Source: CAZSWR01 sp964610885
GTDB taxonomy: Bacteria; Bacteroidota; Ignavibacteria; Kapaibacteriales; UBA2268
Assembly (NCBI GenBank): GCA_964610885.1
Contig: CAZSWR010000066.1
Span: 1-21,427, forward strand
DNA: 21,427 nucleotides
Reading direction: 5' to 3'
The translations under genes and the position numbers were made by a program. This document shows, piece after piece, positions 6,894 to 15,008 of this stretch. The stretch's first letter is position 1. The number at the start of each line of letters is the position of its first letter. Below the pieces are notes generated by a model that worked only from the letters and a program-made list of their open reading frames with translations, ran no database searches and was not told the origin of the DNA.

Positions 6894-7735
6894 ACATTCA
6901 GACAATCATAGATCAAGTTGACGAGTTCCCAACGCTGCCAACAATATATTCGACTCTGATCGATATCATGTCGAATCCGCGTTCGTCTGTGAACGACGTG
7001 GCCAGCGTCATCGAAAAGGATCAGGCGTCTGCCGTGAAAGTGCTCAGGGCCGTCAATTCTTCAATTTATGGTTTGCAAGTGCGCGTCAGCTCGATTTCCC
7101 AAGCAATTTTCCACATCGGATTCAATGAAGTGAAGAATCTGCTCATCACGCTTGCGCTCATCAAAATGTTTGAAAAAACCAAATCCAGCAATTCTTTCAA
7201 TGTCGTTGATTTCTGGAAACATTCGATTGCTGTCGGGGTCATTTCAAGGATACTCGGACAGGTTATCGGAGTCAAAAAACTCGAGGATTATTTCATTTCG
7301 GGCATCGTCCACGACATCGGCAAGCTGTTCTTCCTCAATTTTTTCAACGAAGCATACACCAAGACCATCGATTTAGTTTTCGAGCAGAACCTTTCGCTCC
7401 GCCAGAGCGAGCTGAAGCTGCATGGAGTCTCGCACAACATAGTCGGCGAATTGCTCGCCTCGAAATGGAAACTGCCGGACAATATCCGAAATGCAATCAA
7501 ATTCCACAATAGCGGCGCCGTCAACGGGAAATATGACCCATTGGTCGCCTGCGTCCATGTTGCCGACATTGTCGCTCGATTCATGAAACTTGGGAATCCG
7601 GGCGATAATATTATTCCTCAGCCGTATTTCGACGTATGGAACGAAATGAAAATTCCGAACAACACATTCGTTGGCCTGGTTCCAAAGATCATGAGCGATT
7701 ACAATCAATCAATATCAATTCTTATTCTGAAATGA
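6890..7735 (+). CDS. HDOD-domain signalling protein
   Basis: This 281-residue soluble protein is built of an HDOD domain, a relative of HD-GYP. The typical opening is FPTLPTIYSTLIDIM (13-27), followed by VIEKDQASAVKVLRAVNSSIYG (40-61), SISQAIFHIGFNEVKNLL (68-85), FWKHSIAVG (108-116), and the metal-binding-like HDIGK (141-145). LPDNIRNAIKFHN (195-207) closes the domain. HDOD proteins commonly act as non-enzymatic or regulatory modules in two-component and cyclic-di-GMP networks; the HD pair is kept here, so catalysis cannot be excluded, but no GYP motif is visible. It is the middle gene of a three-gene operon: ATGA overlap upstream, and one base between its stop and the kinase start. A role linked to the kinase is therefore likely. 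Confidence 0.88.
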   Translation: MNIQTIIDQVDEFPTLPTIYSTLIDIMSNPRSSVNDVASVIEKDQASAVKVLRAVNSSIYGLQVRVSSISQAIFHIGFNEVKNLLITLALIKMFEKTKSSNSFNVVDFWKHSIAVGVISRILGQVIGVKKLEDYFISGIVHDIGKLFFLNFFNEAYTKTIDLVFEQNLSLRQSELKLHGVSHNIVGELLASKWKLPDNIRNAIKFHNSGAVNGKYDPLVACVHVADIVARFMKLGNPGDNIIPQPYFDVWNEMKIPNNTFVGLVPKIMSDYNQSISILILK

Positions 7736-7736
7736 A

Positions 7737-9050
7737 ATGAAACCGAATAAAACACAATTTTCGTTAGTTGATTACCTGCCCTTCATCGAAGCAATCGAAG
7801 AATACAGCCGCTTTCGCGCTAGCTTTTCGACTGTCAGCCAAGTGCAGAACCAAGGGCTGAACGTCTTTTCGCAACTACCGGAAACTCATTCTGTTTCGCT
7901 TTTCATGCTCAACGACGACGCAATGCTTTTCGACCATATCGAAACAATTCCGAACGAATTCGCCGACGAAGCCACCAAAATCTTCCCGTACATGATCGAA
8001 ATCGGCATCGTCGGGGCCGCTGTTTCCACCAGGAACATCTCGTACAATCCATCGACGGGCAGCGCGCAACAGGACTATTTCGTGATCATTCCTTTGGTCA
8101 AGCCGAATTCCGTGCTGGGCTTGATCGTCCTCACGCTCAACGTGCCGCCTGAGAAACTCGGCCAATACTTCTTTATTTTTTCAAATATCCAGGCCAGCCT
8201 GTTTTCGTATTCGCTGGACAATATCCATCTGCAGAACAAGGATATAATCAATCAGGAAATCTTAGACCAAAAGGTTGCATACAGGACTATGTATTTGGTG
8301 AACAGCAAGAAGCAGCTTGCCGAGAAATTCGCCAATTTGCAGTCCAACCTTTCGATGTCCATCCCGCACGAATTCCGGACGCCTATCCACCAGATTCTGT
8401 CGTCGGCGGATTTCGTGCTCTCGCGTTTCGACGACGTGGCCAAGGAAGACCTTCGCGAAATGCTTACCGATATTAAAAATGCTGCGAATCGATTGAGGAA
8501 AATGACAGATAACTATCTGTTCTATGCCAATCTGATGGTGAAATCGACAAACGTTGCCGAGATTATCAACATGCAGCATCAGGAAACTATTAATCCGGTT
8601 TCGATTGTTTACGACAGCTTCAACGAAACCGCATTCGAACACAACCGCACCGAAGACGTGCAATTCCAATTGATGGACGCGCCGGTCGCCATCTCGAGCG
8701 AATACTTCGCGAAGATCGTCCGCGAGATCGCCGACAACAGCTTTAAATACTCCAAACCGAATACGGTTATCAGCGTCCAATCAGTCGTCGAAGACAACTC
8801 ACTTCGCTTTTCGTTCACCGACCACGGCCGCGGTCTGACCCAAGAGCAAATCGAAACGATCGATGCCTATATGCAATTCGAACGCAGCAGCTACGAACAG
8901 CAGGGCGCCGGCCTCGGGATGGCCATCGTGATCAAGATTGTCCAAATGCACAACGGGCACTTCCACATCCAAAGCGAACCGAATAAGTTCACGACCGTTA
9001 CGATCAAGTTGCCTTTGTCGTACCGCTCTCCTGCCATCGGGATGGAATAG
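7737..9050 (+). CDS. soluble sensor histidine kinase
   Basis: This 437-residue kinase has no transmembrane segment or signal peptide, so it is probably cytoplasmic. Residues about 25-165 look like a GAF-type sensor (alternating strands and a FVIIPLVKPNSVLGLIVLTLN stretch). A short helical linker leads to the HisKA dimerisation helix with SIPHEFRTP, giving H211 as the phosphoacceptor. The HATPase domain shows the N box EIADNSFKYS (N334), the G1 box DHGRG (362-366), an F box around FERSS (381-385), and the G2 box GAGLG (390-394). It is the last gene of the operon, one base after the HDOD stop, and an intrinsic terminator follows. No response regulator or receiver domain lies nearby, so it either signals to an unlinked regulator or through the HDOD protein. 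Confidence 0.92.
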   Translation: MKPNKTQFSLVDYLPFIEAIEEYSRFRASFSTVSQVQNQGLNVFSQLPETHSVSLFMLNDDAMLFDHIETIPNEFADEATKIFPYMIEIGIVGAAVSTRNISYNPSTGSAQQDYFVIIPLVKPNSVLGLIVLTLNVPPEKLGQYFFIFSNIQASLFSYSLDNIHLQNKDIINQEILDQKVAYRTMYLVNSKKQLAEKFANLQSNLSMSIPHEFRTPIHQILSSADFVLSRFDDVAKEDLREMLTDIKNAANRLRKMTDNYLFYANLMVKSTNVAEIINMQHQETINPVSIVYDSFNETAFEHNRTEDVQFQLMDAPVAISSEYFAKIVREIADNSFKYSKPNTVISVQSVVEDNSLRFSFTDHGRGLTQEQIETIDAYMQFERSSYEQQGAGLGMAIVIKIVQMHNGHFHIQSEPNKFTTVTIKLPLSYRSPAIGME

Positions 9051-9120
9051 CACGCGCCAGACTCAGTGCGCAAGATGCCACTCGCCACCGACCATCAAAG
9101 ATATTTTTTCACAATTTCAC

Positions 9121-9148
9121 AGCCGAAGTTCGTAGTATCGGCTTTTTT
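9121..9148 (+). terminator. intrinsic terminator of the HDOD-kinase operon
   Basis: AGCCGA (9121-9126) pairs with TCGGCT (9138-9143) around an 11-nt loop, followed by TTTTTT. It lies 70 bp after the kinase stop and before the DUF3109 gene, so that gene needs its own promoter, probably in the A/T-rich 40 bp upstream of 9191. Confidence 0.75.
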
Positions 9149-9190
9149 GTTATTTTTGAAAATAATTATTCACGAATTTACTTACATTGC

Positions 9191-9754
9191 ATGATACTAT
9201 TAGACGATATACTTATTGATGAAAACTTACTGAAGGCGCATTTCGCTTGCGACCTTGGCACTTGCAAAGGCGCCTGCTGCACTTTCCCCGGGGATTTGGG
9301 CGCGCCGCTTCTGGATTCAGAATTGGAAAAGATGGAAGCCGCCGTGGAACCATCCCGTAAATACCTTTCCGGAAAAGCCTTAAATTACATCGAAAAGCAT
9401 GGCGTGGCACAGGGCGACAAAGGCAACTACACAACCCAGTGCATCAATGGGCGGGACTGCGTGTTCGTTTACTACGAAGGCGACGTGGCCAAATGCGCAA
9501 TCGAACGTGCCTATTTCGCCGGAGAATACGATTTCCGCAAGCCCATTTCGTGTCACCTCTTCCCCATTCGCGAATCGTTTTACGCCGGAAAGTATATCTA
9601 TTACCAGAAAATCGTAGAGTGCGCCTCGGCCGTCCGCCACGGAGACAAGGAAGGCATCTCGCTCGTCGATTCGCTCGAGGACGCAATCGTCCGCGCCTAT
9701 GGCCGCGATTGGTTCGAATTGCTCAAGACGTACAAAGAAAGCCTCGACAAATAA
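9191..9754 (+). CDS. DUF3109-family cysteine-rich protein
   Basis: This 187-residue protein matches the DUF3109 pattern known mainly from Bacteroidota: an N-terminal cysteine cluster FACDLGTCKGACC (C20, C25, C29, C30), then QCINGRDCVF (C84, C90), KCAIE (C102), KPISCHLFPIR (C121) and VECASA (C144). The spacing resembles metal- or Fe-S-binding cysteine clusters of the YkgJ type. The biochemical role of the family is not established. There are no signal or membrane segments, so it is likely cytoplasmic. The ATG at 9191 has no Shine-Dalgarno sequence. It stands alone between the kinase terminator and a repeat array; the downstream lipoprotein gene is 370 bp away, so an operon is unlikely. Confidence 0.85.
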   Translation: MILLDDILIDENLLKAHFACDLGTCKGACCTFPGDLGAPLLDSELEKMEAAVEPSRKYLSGKALNYIEKHGVAQGDKGNYTTQCINGRDCVFVYYEGDVAKCAIERAYFAGEYDFRKPISCHLFPIRESFYAGKYIYYQKIVECASAVRHGDKEGISLVDSLEDAIVRAYGRDWFELLKTYKESLDK

Positions 9755-9789
9755 GACACAAATTTACGCCATAATTTGATAATAAACCA

Positions 9790-9815
9790 ACCCCGAAGGG
9801 GTTGAACATGAATAA
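9790..9815 (+). repeat. GAA-triloop hairpin element, related to the array at 18508
   Basis: ACCCC-GAA-GGGGT (9790-9802) is a 5-bp hairpin with a GAA loop, extendable to 6 bp. It is followed by TGA and ACATGAATAA. The four elements at 18508-18651 have the same plan: 5-bp stem, GAA loop, 3 bases, then ATATTNATA. The tail here matches that consensus at most positions. It lies 36 bp after the DUF3109 stop, where it could also help end transcription. Confidence 0.6.
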
Positions 9816-9935
9816 CCCCGCCTCGTGAGGCGGGGACAACATGACTTTCGAGAGGCGGGGGCAACGCAATCCTCGAGAGGCGGGGACAACATGACTTTCG
9901 AGAGGCGGGGGCAACGCAATCCTCGTGAGGCGGGG
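9816..9935 (+). repeat. tandem array with a 50-bp period
   Basis: Units 9821-9870 and 9871-9920 differ by a single base (CCTCGTGAGG versus CCTCGAGAGG at the start), and a third unit breaks off after 15 bp at 9935. Each unit is made of two diverged 25-bp halves that share an AGGCGGGG..CAAC core. The first unit opens within a perfect-stem hairpin, CCCCGCCTCGTGAGGCGGGG (9816-9835). No coding role is evident. Positions 9936-10124 hold nothing I can assign beyond the likely promoter of the next gene. Confidence 0.9.
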
Positions 9936-10124
9936 TGGCACGTCTCAGAACCAACCATTTCTTCGCTCGCATCGCCATACTCAACTATTTTCTGCATCAT
10001 CCCTTTCAAATAGCAACGATGTTTATTTCTTTACGTATTTCTTCAGTATGCAGGATTGTGTTATTTTTGCTTATGTGCAAAACTGCATTTTTCGAATACT
10101 GTTGATTAGGATCGAACGTACCAC

Positions 10125-10913
10125 ATGAAATATATTGACAGAACTTGCTTCGTGCGAAGTAAAACCATCGCTTGCCTGCTGATTGTGACGGTGGCGGCGC
10201 TCGCTTCGTGTTCGCAACCGAAGCCGGCAGCAAAAAGCCACTCGGCTCCGATCCGTGTGCGGACTCTGCCAGCCCGCGACCTTTCGTTCGAGAACATGAC
10301 GGCCAAGGGCGACCTGACAGCAGCCTTCTACGGGCAGAACCAGAGCGCAAGTTTCAAGATGCAAATCGCCCGCGCCGATTCGCTCACGCTGACTGTCTCC
10401 GGGCCTTTGGGCATCACAGCCGGAAAACTCTACGCCAAACCTCAATTCTTCGCGTTCTATAATGTCTTTATGAACGAAGCATACACCGGCACCCCAACCG
10501 AGGAGAACCTGCGATCGGCGCTCAGCCTGCCCGTCGCCTATGCGGATTTCGTCCGGCTGATGCGGGCCGAAACGCCATTCGAGCCTGCTAAATACGTACG
10601 CTTCGACCAAAGCGAACTCGTTTATTTCAAATACAAAGATTCAACATTCTCCGACGTCGTCTTCCTTAATTCCGACAGCACAATCAGTTCGTACCACCGC
10701 CGCTCAAACGATGGCTCGACGCAGATGTCTGTTTTCTTCATGGACTACCAATATACCGACGGCAGAATGTTCCCGCGGAGGATATCTATCACTTTTCCGC
10801 CCATCAGCAGCGAAGTGAAAATCGAATTCGACGACATCAAATTCAACGAATATTTCGGAAAACCCTTTTCGTTCGGAATCCCATCGTCGGTCAAGACAAG
10901 GAGCATAGATTAA
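10125..10913 (+). CDS. DUF4292-like outer-membrane lipoprotein (LolA/LolB-like fold likely)
   Basis: This 262-residue lipoprotein has a lipobox AALASC with the modified cysteine at C29, after a short basic and hydrophobic signal. The mature part has a pattern typical of DUF4292 proteins in Bacteroidota: FENMTAKGDLTA (about 55-66), repeated beta strands such as SFKMQIARADSLTLTVSGPLG (76-96), and a C-terminal strand pair VKIEFDDIKFN. DUF4292 is thought to be related to the LolA/LolB lipoprotein-carrier fold, which would fit binding of lipid or lipoprotein; this is inference. There is no in-frame ATG between the start and the lipobox, so the start is secure. It is followed after 9 bp by LptD, suggesting an outer-membrane assembly operon. 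Confidence 0.75.
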   Translation: MKYIDRTCFVRSKTIACLLIVTVAALASCSQPKPAAKSHSAPIRVRTLPARDLSFENMTAKGDLTAAFYGQNQSASFKMQIARADSLTLTVSGPLGITAGKLYAKPQFFAFYNVFMNEAYTGTPTEENLRSALSLPVAYADFVRLMRAETPFEPAKYVRFDQSELVYFKYKDSTFSDVVFLNSDSTISSYHRRSNDGSTQMSVFFMDYQYTDGRMFPRRISITFPPISSEVKIEFDDIKFNEYFGKPFSFGIPSSVKTRSID

Positions 10914-10922
10914 TCAAAGCCG

Positions 10923-13577
10923 ATGAAGTACCCGAAACTCAAATATTGCCTCTTCGTCGCCATTTGTTGGCTGGCCGCTCTGGCTGCTTCGGCGCCGGGC
11001 AGCGCCCAGTCCCAATCGCTTGGCAATGCTATCGGGAAACAATCGGCCGCCACGCCCAAAGATTCGCTAAATTCAAAAAAAGATAGTATCTCAAATGATA
11101 CGTCCGCCACGAAAAAGCGGAAAATGAGCGGTATAGATTCCGTGGTTACTTATTCGGCAAAGGACTCTGTCCGTTTCAATCTTCCGTCAAAGAAAATCCG
11201 TCTGCGCGGCAGCGCAAAAATGGACTACAAAACGCAATCGCTCAGCGCGGAAGTAATCGAATTGGAGCTAAACAATTCATTGCTCCGATCGGAGGGCGCC
11301 CGAGATACCGCAGGACACACCTACGGCAGCCCGCAGTTCACCGACGCGAAAGATGTTTTCTTCGGCTCGAAGATAAAATACAATTTCCGCACAGCCCAAG
11401 GCTCGATCGATATGGGCGAAACCAAGCTCGAGGACGGTTACTACTTTGGCGAATCGATAAGCCGCGTTTCCGAAACGGAACTTTTCGTCAAAAATGGCTG
11501 CTACACCACTTGCAGCGACCCGCACCCGCATTACTATTTCGGCTCGCCGGAGATGAAAGTGGTGGCCCAAGACCGCGTTTTGCTGGATCCGCTCGTGCTC
11601 TACGTGGAGGATATGCCCGTGTTTATTGTCCCGTTTGGCCTGTATTTCCCCACCAAGGGCGGGCGCCAATCGGGAATCATCATCCCGTCGTTCTTCTTCT
11701 CGAAGAGCCGTGGCGTTACGTTCGAGAATCTCGGGCTGTACCTGGCGCTTAGCGATTACTACGACACAAAAATCACGGCCGACCTCTACACGAAAGGTGG
11801 CTTCACGCTGAAGAACTACTGGCAATGGAAACTACTGAATAAATTCTATGGGAACCTCGAGGCGTCGTTCGGCAAAACGAGGACAAACGTGGACGACGAC
11901 TACACCAAGAATTGGAGCCTGCGGCTGAACCACAACCAACAGATCACGCCCCAAAGCTCGTTCGTGGCAAATGTCAATTTCTCTTCGCAGGATTTCAACA
12001 GAAACACAACGTGGGATATTAATTCTCGTGTTCAGCAGACCATGTCGTCGAACGCCTCCTATTCCACATCGTTCGATAACGGATCGAACCTTTCGGTGTC
12101 GTACCGCCGCACTCAAAACATCATCACCAACGCATACAATCAGGGCGCCTCGACATCGTATTCGCTGCCCTCGTGGAAACCACTAAAGAAGGCGCTGGAC
12201 TCGAAGAATTGGCTCGGCGACCTGACGGTGTCGTACAGCGGGACGGCCGATTGGAGCGAAGACAAATCCGTTACATACAAGCAAATCTATTCGCCAGACA
12301 CCACGATCGACACAATTTCACATATAGCGGCCCAGCGCCGAATCTCGCACCGGCCGTCGATTTCCGTTTCGCCGAAGTTCGGTTACTTCACCGTTACGCC
12401 TTCGGTATCGTTTAGTGCAAACAATTACTTCCGCCGCCTGACCCGCCGGATGAACGAGGATTCAACCATTTCGGACGAATACGAAACCGGAATGTTCACC
12501 GAGTACAATTACAACTTCGGCGTGAGCGTTTCGACGAGGCTCTTCGGTATAATGAAACCAAACATCTTGGGCGTTAAGGCATTCCGCCACACGTTCGAGC
12601 CATCTTTGGCCTATTCGTACACGCCGGACCTGTCATCGTCGAGCTATGGATTCTACGACAGCTATTTCGACCGCCGACAGAACCGAAACGTTACCTACTC
12701 CCGCTTCGAAAGCGACGGAGGCGGCCTGGCCTCGCGCACAAAGAGCCAGAATATTTCCTATGGAATCAACAACAGCTTCGAGGCCAAAGTGGCAGACCGA
12801 GACACGCTGCCGGACAAGAATTTAGTGCTGCTCCGATTCAATATTTCGGGTGCGTACAATTTCATGGCCGATTCGCTCGGCTTTTCGGACATTTCGACCA
12901 CTTTCCGCACGATGGACATCGGCAAGTTCTCCATGAACGGTTCCGCCGGATTCACAATTTACGACGAAGATTTCGACTTCGACAAATCGGGCAAGCCCAC
13001 CGGCTCGATGCACCGCGTCAACCGACTCTACAGCACAACCGGAAACGGATTAGTGCGCCTGACGAGGTTCAATCTGAATATTTCGACTTCATTTTCGTCC
13101 GAGGGGCAATCGGCAAGCGCCACCGACGCAGCGGCCAAGCACCAAAGCGATTCTCTCGAATTGGGCGAACGTTTCCGCCAGAGATTGGACTACACTCCCG
13201 AAGAGCCTGACTACTTCGGCGACAAACTACCCGGTTACTCACCCGTCAATCTGCCCTGGACGCTGACCGCATCGCTGACCTATTCGTTGATTCGGACATA
13301 CAAGAACCAAGACGATTGGCAGCTCGGCACGAACCTGAGCGGCACGCTTCGCCTGACCGATACGTGGAACGTAACGGCGAGCGCCATGTACGATTTCGTC
13401 TCCAAACAGCTCACAAACACGTCGATCGGCCTGACGAAAGACCTACACTGCTGGCAGTTGCAATTCACATGGCAACCCACCGGCTACAGCTCCGGTTTCT
13501 ACCTGAAATTTGGCATCCGCGCCCCGCAGCTCCAGGACCTGAAGATCGAAAAACGCAACACACCATTCTACCGTTAA
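10923..13577 (+). CDS. lptD: LPS-assembly protein LptD (OstA), Bacteroidota type
   Basis: This 884-residue outer-membrane protein has a signal sequence (hydrophobic core about 9-22, cleavage near SAQS around 28-30) and a low-complexity Ser/Lys/Asp-rich linker to about 70. An OstA/LptA-like jelly-roll domain follows (about 80-240), with the characteristic Cys pair in CYTTCSDPHPHYYF (C193, C197) and VPFGLYFPTKGGRQSGIIIP (236-255) at the junction to the barrel. The rest (260-884) is a long series of amphipathic aromatic-rich beta strands. LptD inserts lipopolysaccharide into the outer leaflet, usually with the lipoprotein LptE. Family length and layout fit. It starts 9 bp after the lipoprotein gene without a Shine-Dalgarno sequence. 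No LptE is recognisable in the window; whether the adjacent lipoprotein substitutes is untested. Confidence 0.9.
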   Translation: MKYPKLKYCLFVAICWLAALAASAPGSAQSQSLGNAIGKQSAATPKDSLNSKKDSISNDTSATKKRKMSGIDSVVTYSAKDSVRFNLPSKKIRLRGSAKMDYKTQSLSAEVIELELNNSLLRSEGARDTAGHTYGSPQFTDAKDVFFGSKIKYNFRTAQGSIDMGETKLEDGYYFGESISRVSETELFVKNGCYTTCSDPHPHYYFGSPEMKVVAQDRVLLDPLVLYVEDMPVFIVPFGLYFPTKGGRQSGIIIPSFFFSKSRGVTFENLGLYLALSDYYDTKITADLYTKGGFTLKNYWQWKLLNKFYGNLEASFGKTRTNVDDDYTKNWSLRLNHNQQITPQSSFVANVNFSSQDFNRNTTWDINSRVQQTMSSNASYSTSFDNGSNLSVSYRRTQNIITNAYNQGASTSYSLPSWKPLKKALDSKNWLGDLTVSYSGTADWSEDKSVTYKQIYSPDTTIDTISHIAAQRRISHRPSISVSPKFGYFTVTPSVSFSANNYFRRLTRRMNEDSTISDEYETGMFTEYNYNFGVSVSTRLFGIMKPNILGVKAFRHTFEPSLAYSYTPDLSSSSYGFYDSYFDRRQNRNVTYSRFESDGGGLASRTKSQNISYGINNSFEAKVADRDTLPDKNLVLLRFNISGAYNFMADSLGFSDISTTFRTMDIGKFSMNGSAGFTIYDEDFDFDKSGKPTGSMHRVNRLYSTTGNGLVRLTRFNLNISTSFSSEGQSASATDAAAKHQSDSLELGERFRQRLDYTPEEPDYFGDKLPGYSPVNLPWTLTASLTYSLIRTYKNQDDWQLGTNLSGTLRLTDTWNVTASAMYDFVSKQLTNTSIGLTKDLHCWQLQFTWQPTGYSSGFYLKFGIRAPQLQDLKIEKRNTPFYR

Positions 13578-13617
13578 TGGCTTATTGTCCATATTGTTCA
13601 AATGTTTTGAGTAGTCA

Positions 13618-13681
13618 ACTCATCCGATGACTACAGCAGACGATTCAATTACAAGCGAATTTCCGGAGTCATCGGATTAGT
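13618..13681. repeat. 64-bp inverted-arm element with ACTCATCCGATGACT arms, copy 1
   Basis: The left arm ACTCATCCGATGACT (13618-13632) and right arm AGTCATCGGATTAGT (13667-13681) are reverse complements except for one base. The left arm is also flanked by GTAGTCA (13611-13617), which pairs with TGACTAC (13628-13634). A second copy at 18269-18335 has identical arms and a similar interior. It lies 41 bp after the lptD stop. Confidence 0.8.
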
Positions 13682-13720
13682 AATATTTGCTGTGATTCAT
13701 TTGAGTTTTTGACGTTGAAA

Positions 13721-13872
13721 AACCTTATCATCTTCCCCGACCTTAATAGCCCGTACATTATTATATACAACATACCTTATTATCTTATTCAATCAATTTC
13801 AAATAAGATAATAAAGTTGTTTTCATAGTTAGGATTCGTGTAAGCTATCAAGGTTTGTGAGTTGATAAGGTT
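13721..13872. other. nested inverted repeats between convergent lptD and rsgA
   Basis: The inner pair TTATTATCTTATT (13777-13789) and AATAAGATAATAA (13802-13814) is a perfect 13-bp A/T-rich stem with a 12-nt loop. The outer pair AACCTTATCA (13721-13730) and TGATAAGGTT (13863-13872) is a perfect 10-bp match. Lying between converging genes, this may act as a bidirectional terminator, although no T-tract follows either arm. The rest of the 13578-13942 gap shows no gene. Confidence 0.45.
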
Positions 13873-13942
13873 CATTGTGGCTTCCAGAGATCGTAGTGGC
13901 ACGGCATGAGATGCCCAATTTGTTTATTGATTCAAACACAGT

Positions 13943-15001
13943 TTAATATGAAATTTCGCTTAGGCTCTCGTAGAGGTTGATGTAGCTTTCGTAGCGTTCG
14001 GGGTCGATGGCGCCGCTCTCGCAGGCTTCCTTGATGGCGCAGTGGGGTTCGTGTGTATGCGTGCAGGGCATGAAACGGCATTTTTCCCTGTATTCGTCGA
14101 AATCGTGGTAATAGAGGGCCAGTTCGGATTTGGGCATTCCCTGGATGCCGAACTCACGAATTCCGGGCGTATCGATGAGCAGTCCGCCGCCGCGCAATTC
14201 GTACATGCAGACGCTGCTCGTGGTGTGGCAGCCCTTGCCGGTGCGTTCGCTGACCTCTTGGGTGGCTGTGAGTTCTTCGCCAAAGATTCTGTTTATGAAA
14301 GTGGATTTCCCCGCTCCCGACGGCCCGGACAGCACGGACTGTTTCCCTTTGATGAATCCGAGCAGGTCTTTGAGCCCTTTCTTTTTCTTCATACTAACGA
14401 AGAATAGTTCGATGCCCATCTTTGTATAAACAGAAAAATCTTCTTTGATGAATTCGACATCGTCCAAATCAATTTTATTGATGATGATCACGGGTTTCAG
14501 GTTGCCAAATTCAGCCGAGACCAAGTAGCGGTCGATGAGCCGGCGGTTGTAGAACGGCTCGGCAGCGGCCGAAAAGATGAGCAAGTACTCGATGTTTGTG
14601 GCGATAACGTCTTCCTCCACGCCGATGACGGGCTTGCGCGAGAGCATCGAACTGCGCTGCTCGACGAACACGATTGTGCCGCTGTCTGTCGCTTGGTCGG
14701 ATTCGTCCGGCAGGTAGCTGACGAAATCGCCGACGGCCACGATTGTTGCTTTTTTGTTTTTAGAGCGGATCGAACCGGCGGCCACGCATTCCACTGTGTT
14801 GTCGAAGTCCAGCGAACCATCCTCGGCGACGGGCGCCACTTCGAATGCACGCCCGAAAGTGGCCACCACACGGCCTTTGATCACTTTGTCTGGCAAGTCT
14901 CCACCCTCGCGCAGCAGAATCCTTTTCGCGGTTCGTTTGCGTTTGGTTTCGAGGTTCGCCTCGGCGTTGGTGGTTTGTATCTGTTTAGCTTTTCTTGGCA
15001 T
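13943..15001 (-). CDS. rsgA: ribosome small-subunit biogenesis GTPase RsgA
   Basis: This 352-residue GTPase shows the circular motif order of the RsgA/YloQ family: G4 NKID (175-178), then G1 GPSGAGKST (226-234), then G3 DTPGIREFG (277-285). The C-terminal zinc site is C308, C313, H315 and C321 (CRFMPCTHTHEPHC). An OB-fold region lies at about 38-120, preceded by a basic N-terminal extension of about 28 residues. RsgA matures the 30S subunit in the cytoplasm by releasing assembly factors. The gene starts 7 bp after the stop of the Wzz-type gene, so it appears to be the last gene of the polysaccharide export operon, an unexpected partner for a housekeeping GTPase. No terminator with a T-tract is obvious downstream. 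Confidence 0.95.
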   Translation of the reverse strand: MPRKAKQIQTTNAEANLETKRKRTAKRILLREGGDLPDKVIKGRVVATFGRAFEVAPVAEDGSLDFDNTVECVAAGSIRSKNKKATIVAVGDFVSYLPDESDQATDSGTIVFVEQRSSMLSRKPVIGVEEDVIATNIEYLLIFSAAAEPFYNRRLIDRYLVSAEFGNLKPVIIINKIDLDDVEFIKEDFSVYTKMGIELFFVSMKKKKGLKDLLGFIKGKQSVLSGPSGAGKSTFINRIFGEELTATQEVSERTGKGCHTTSSVCMYELRGGGLLIDTPGIREFGIQGMPKSELALYYHDFDEYREKCRFMPCTHTHEPHCAIKEACESGAIDPERYESYINLYESLSEISY

Positions 15002-15008
15002 ATTGGGC

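Noticed and set aside
9816..9935. Possible CRISPR array
   Set aside because: The 50-bp units are repeated whole without unique spacers, there are too few copies, and no cas gene is nearby.
9723..10009. Overlapping open frames of 72-95 residues on the minus strand
   Set aside because: Their repeated peptides come from translating the 50-bp tandem array and its flanks.
13882..13920. GTGGCACGGCATGAGATGCC near 13895 as another repeat family member
   Set aside because: It only loosely resembles GTGGCACGTCTCAG at 9935; the match is too short to support.
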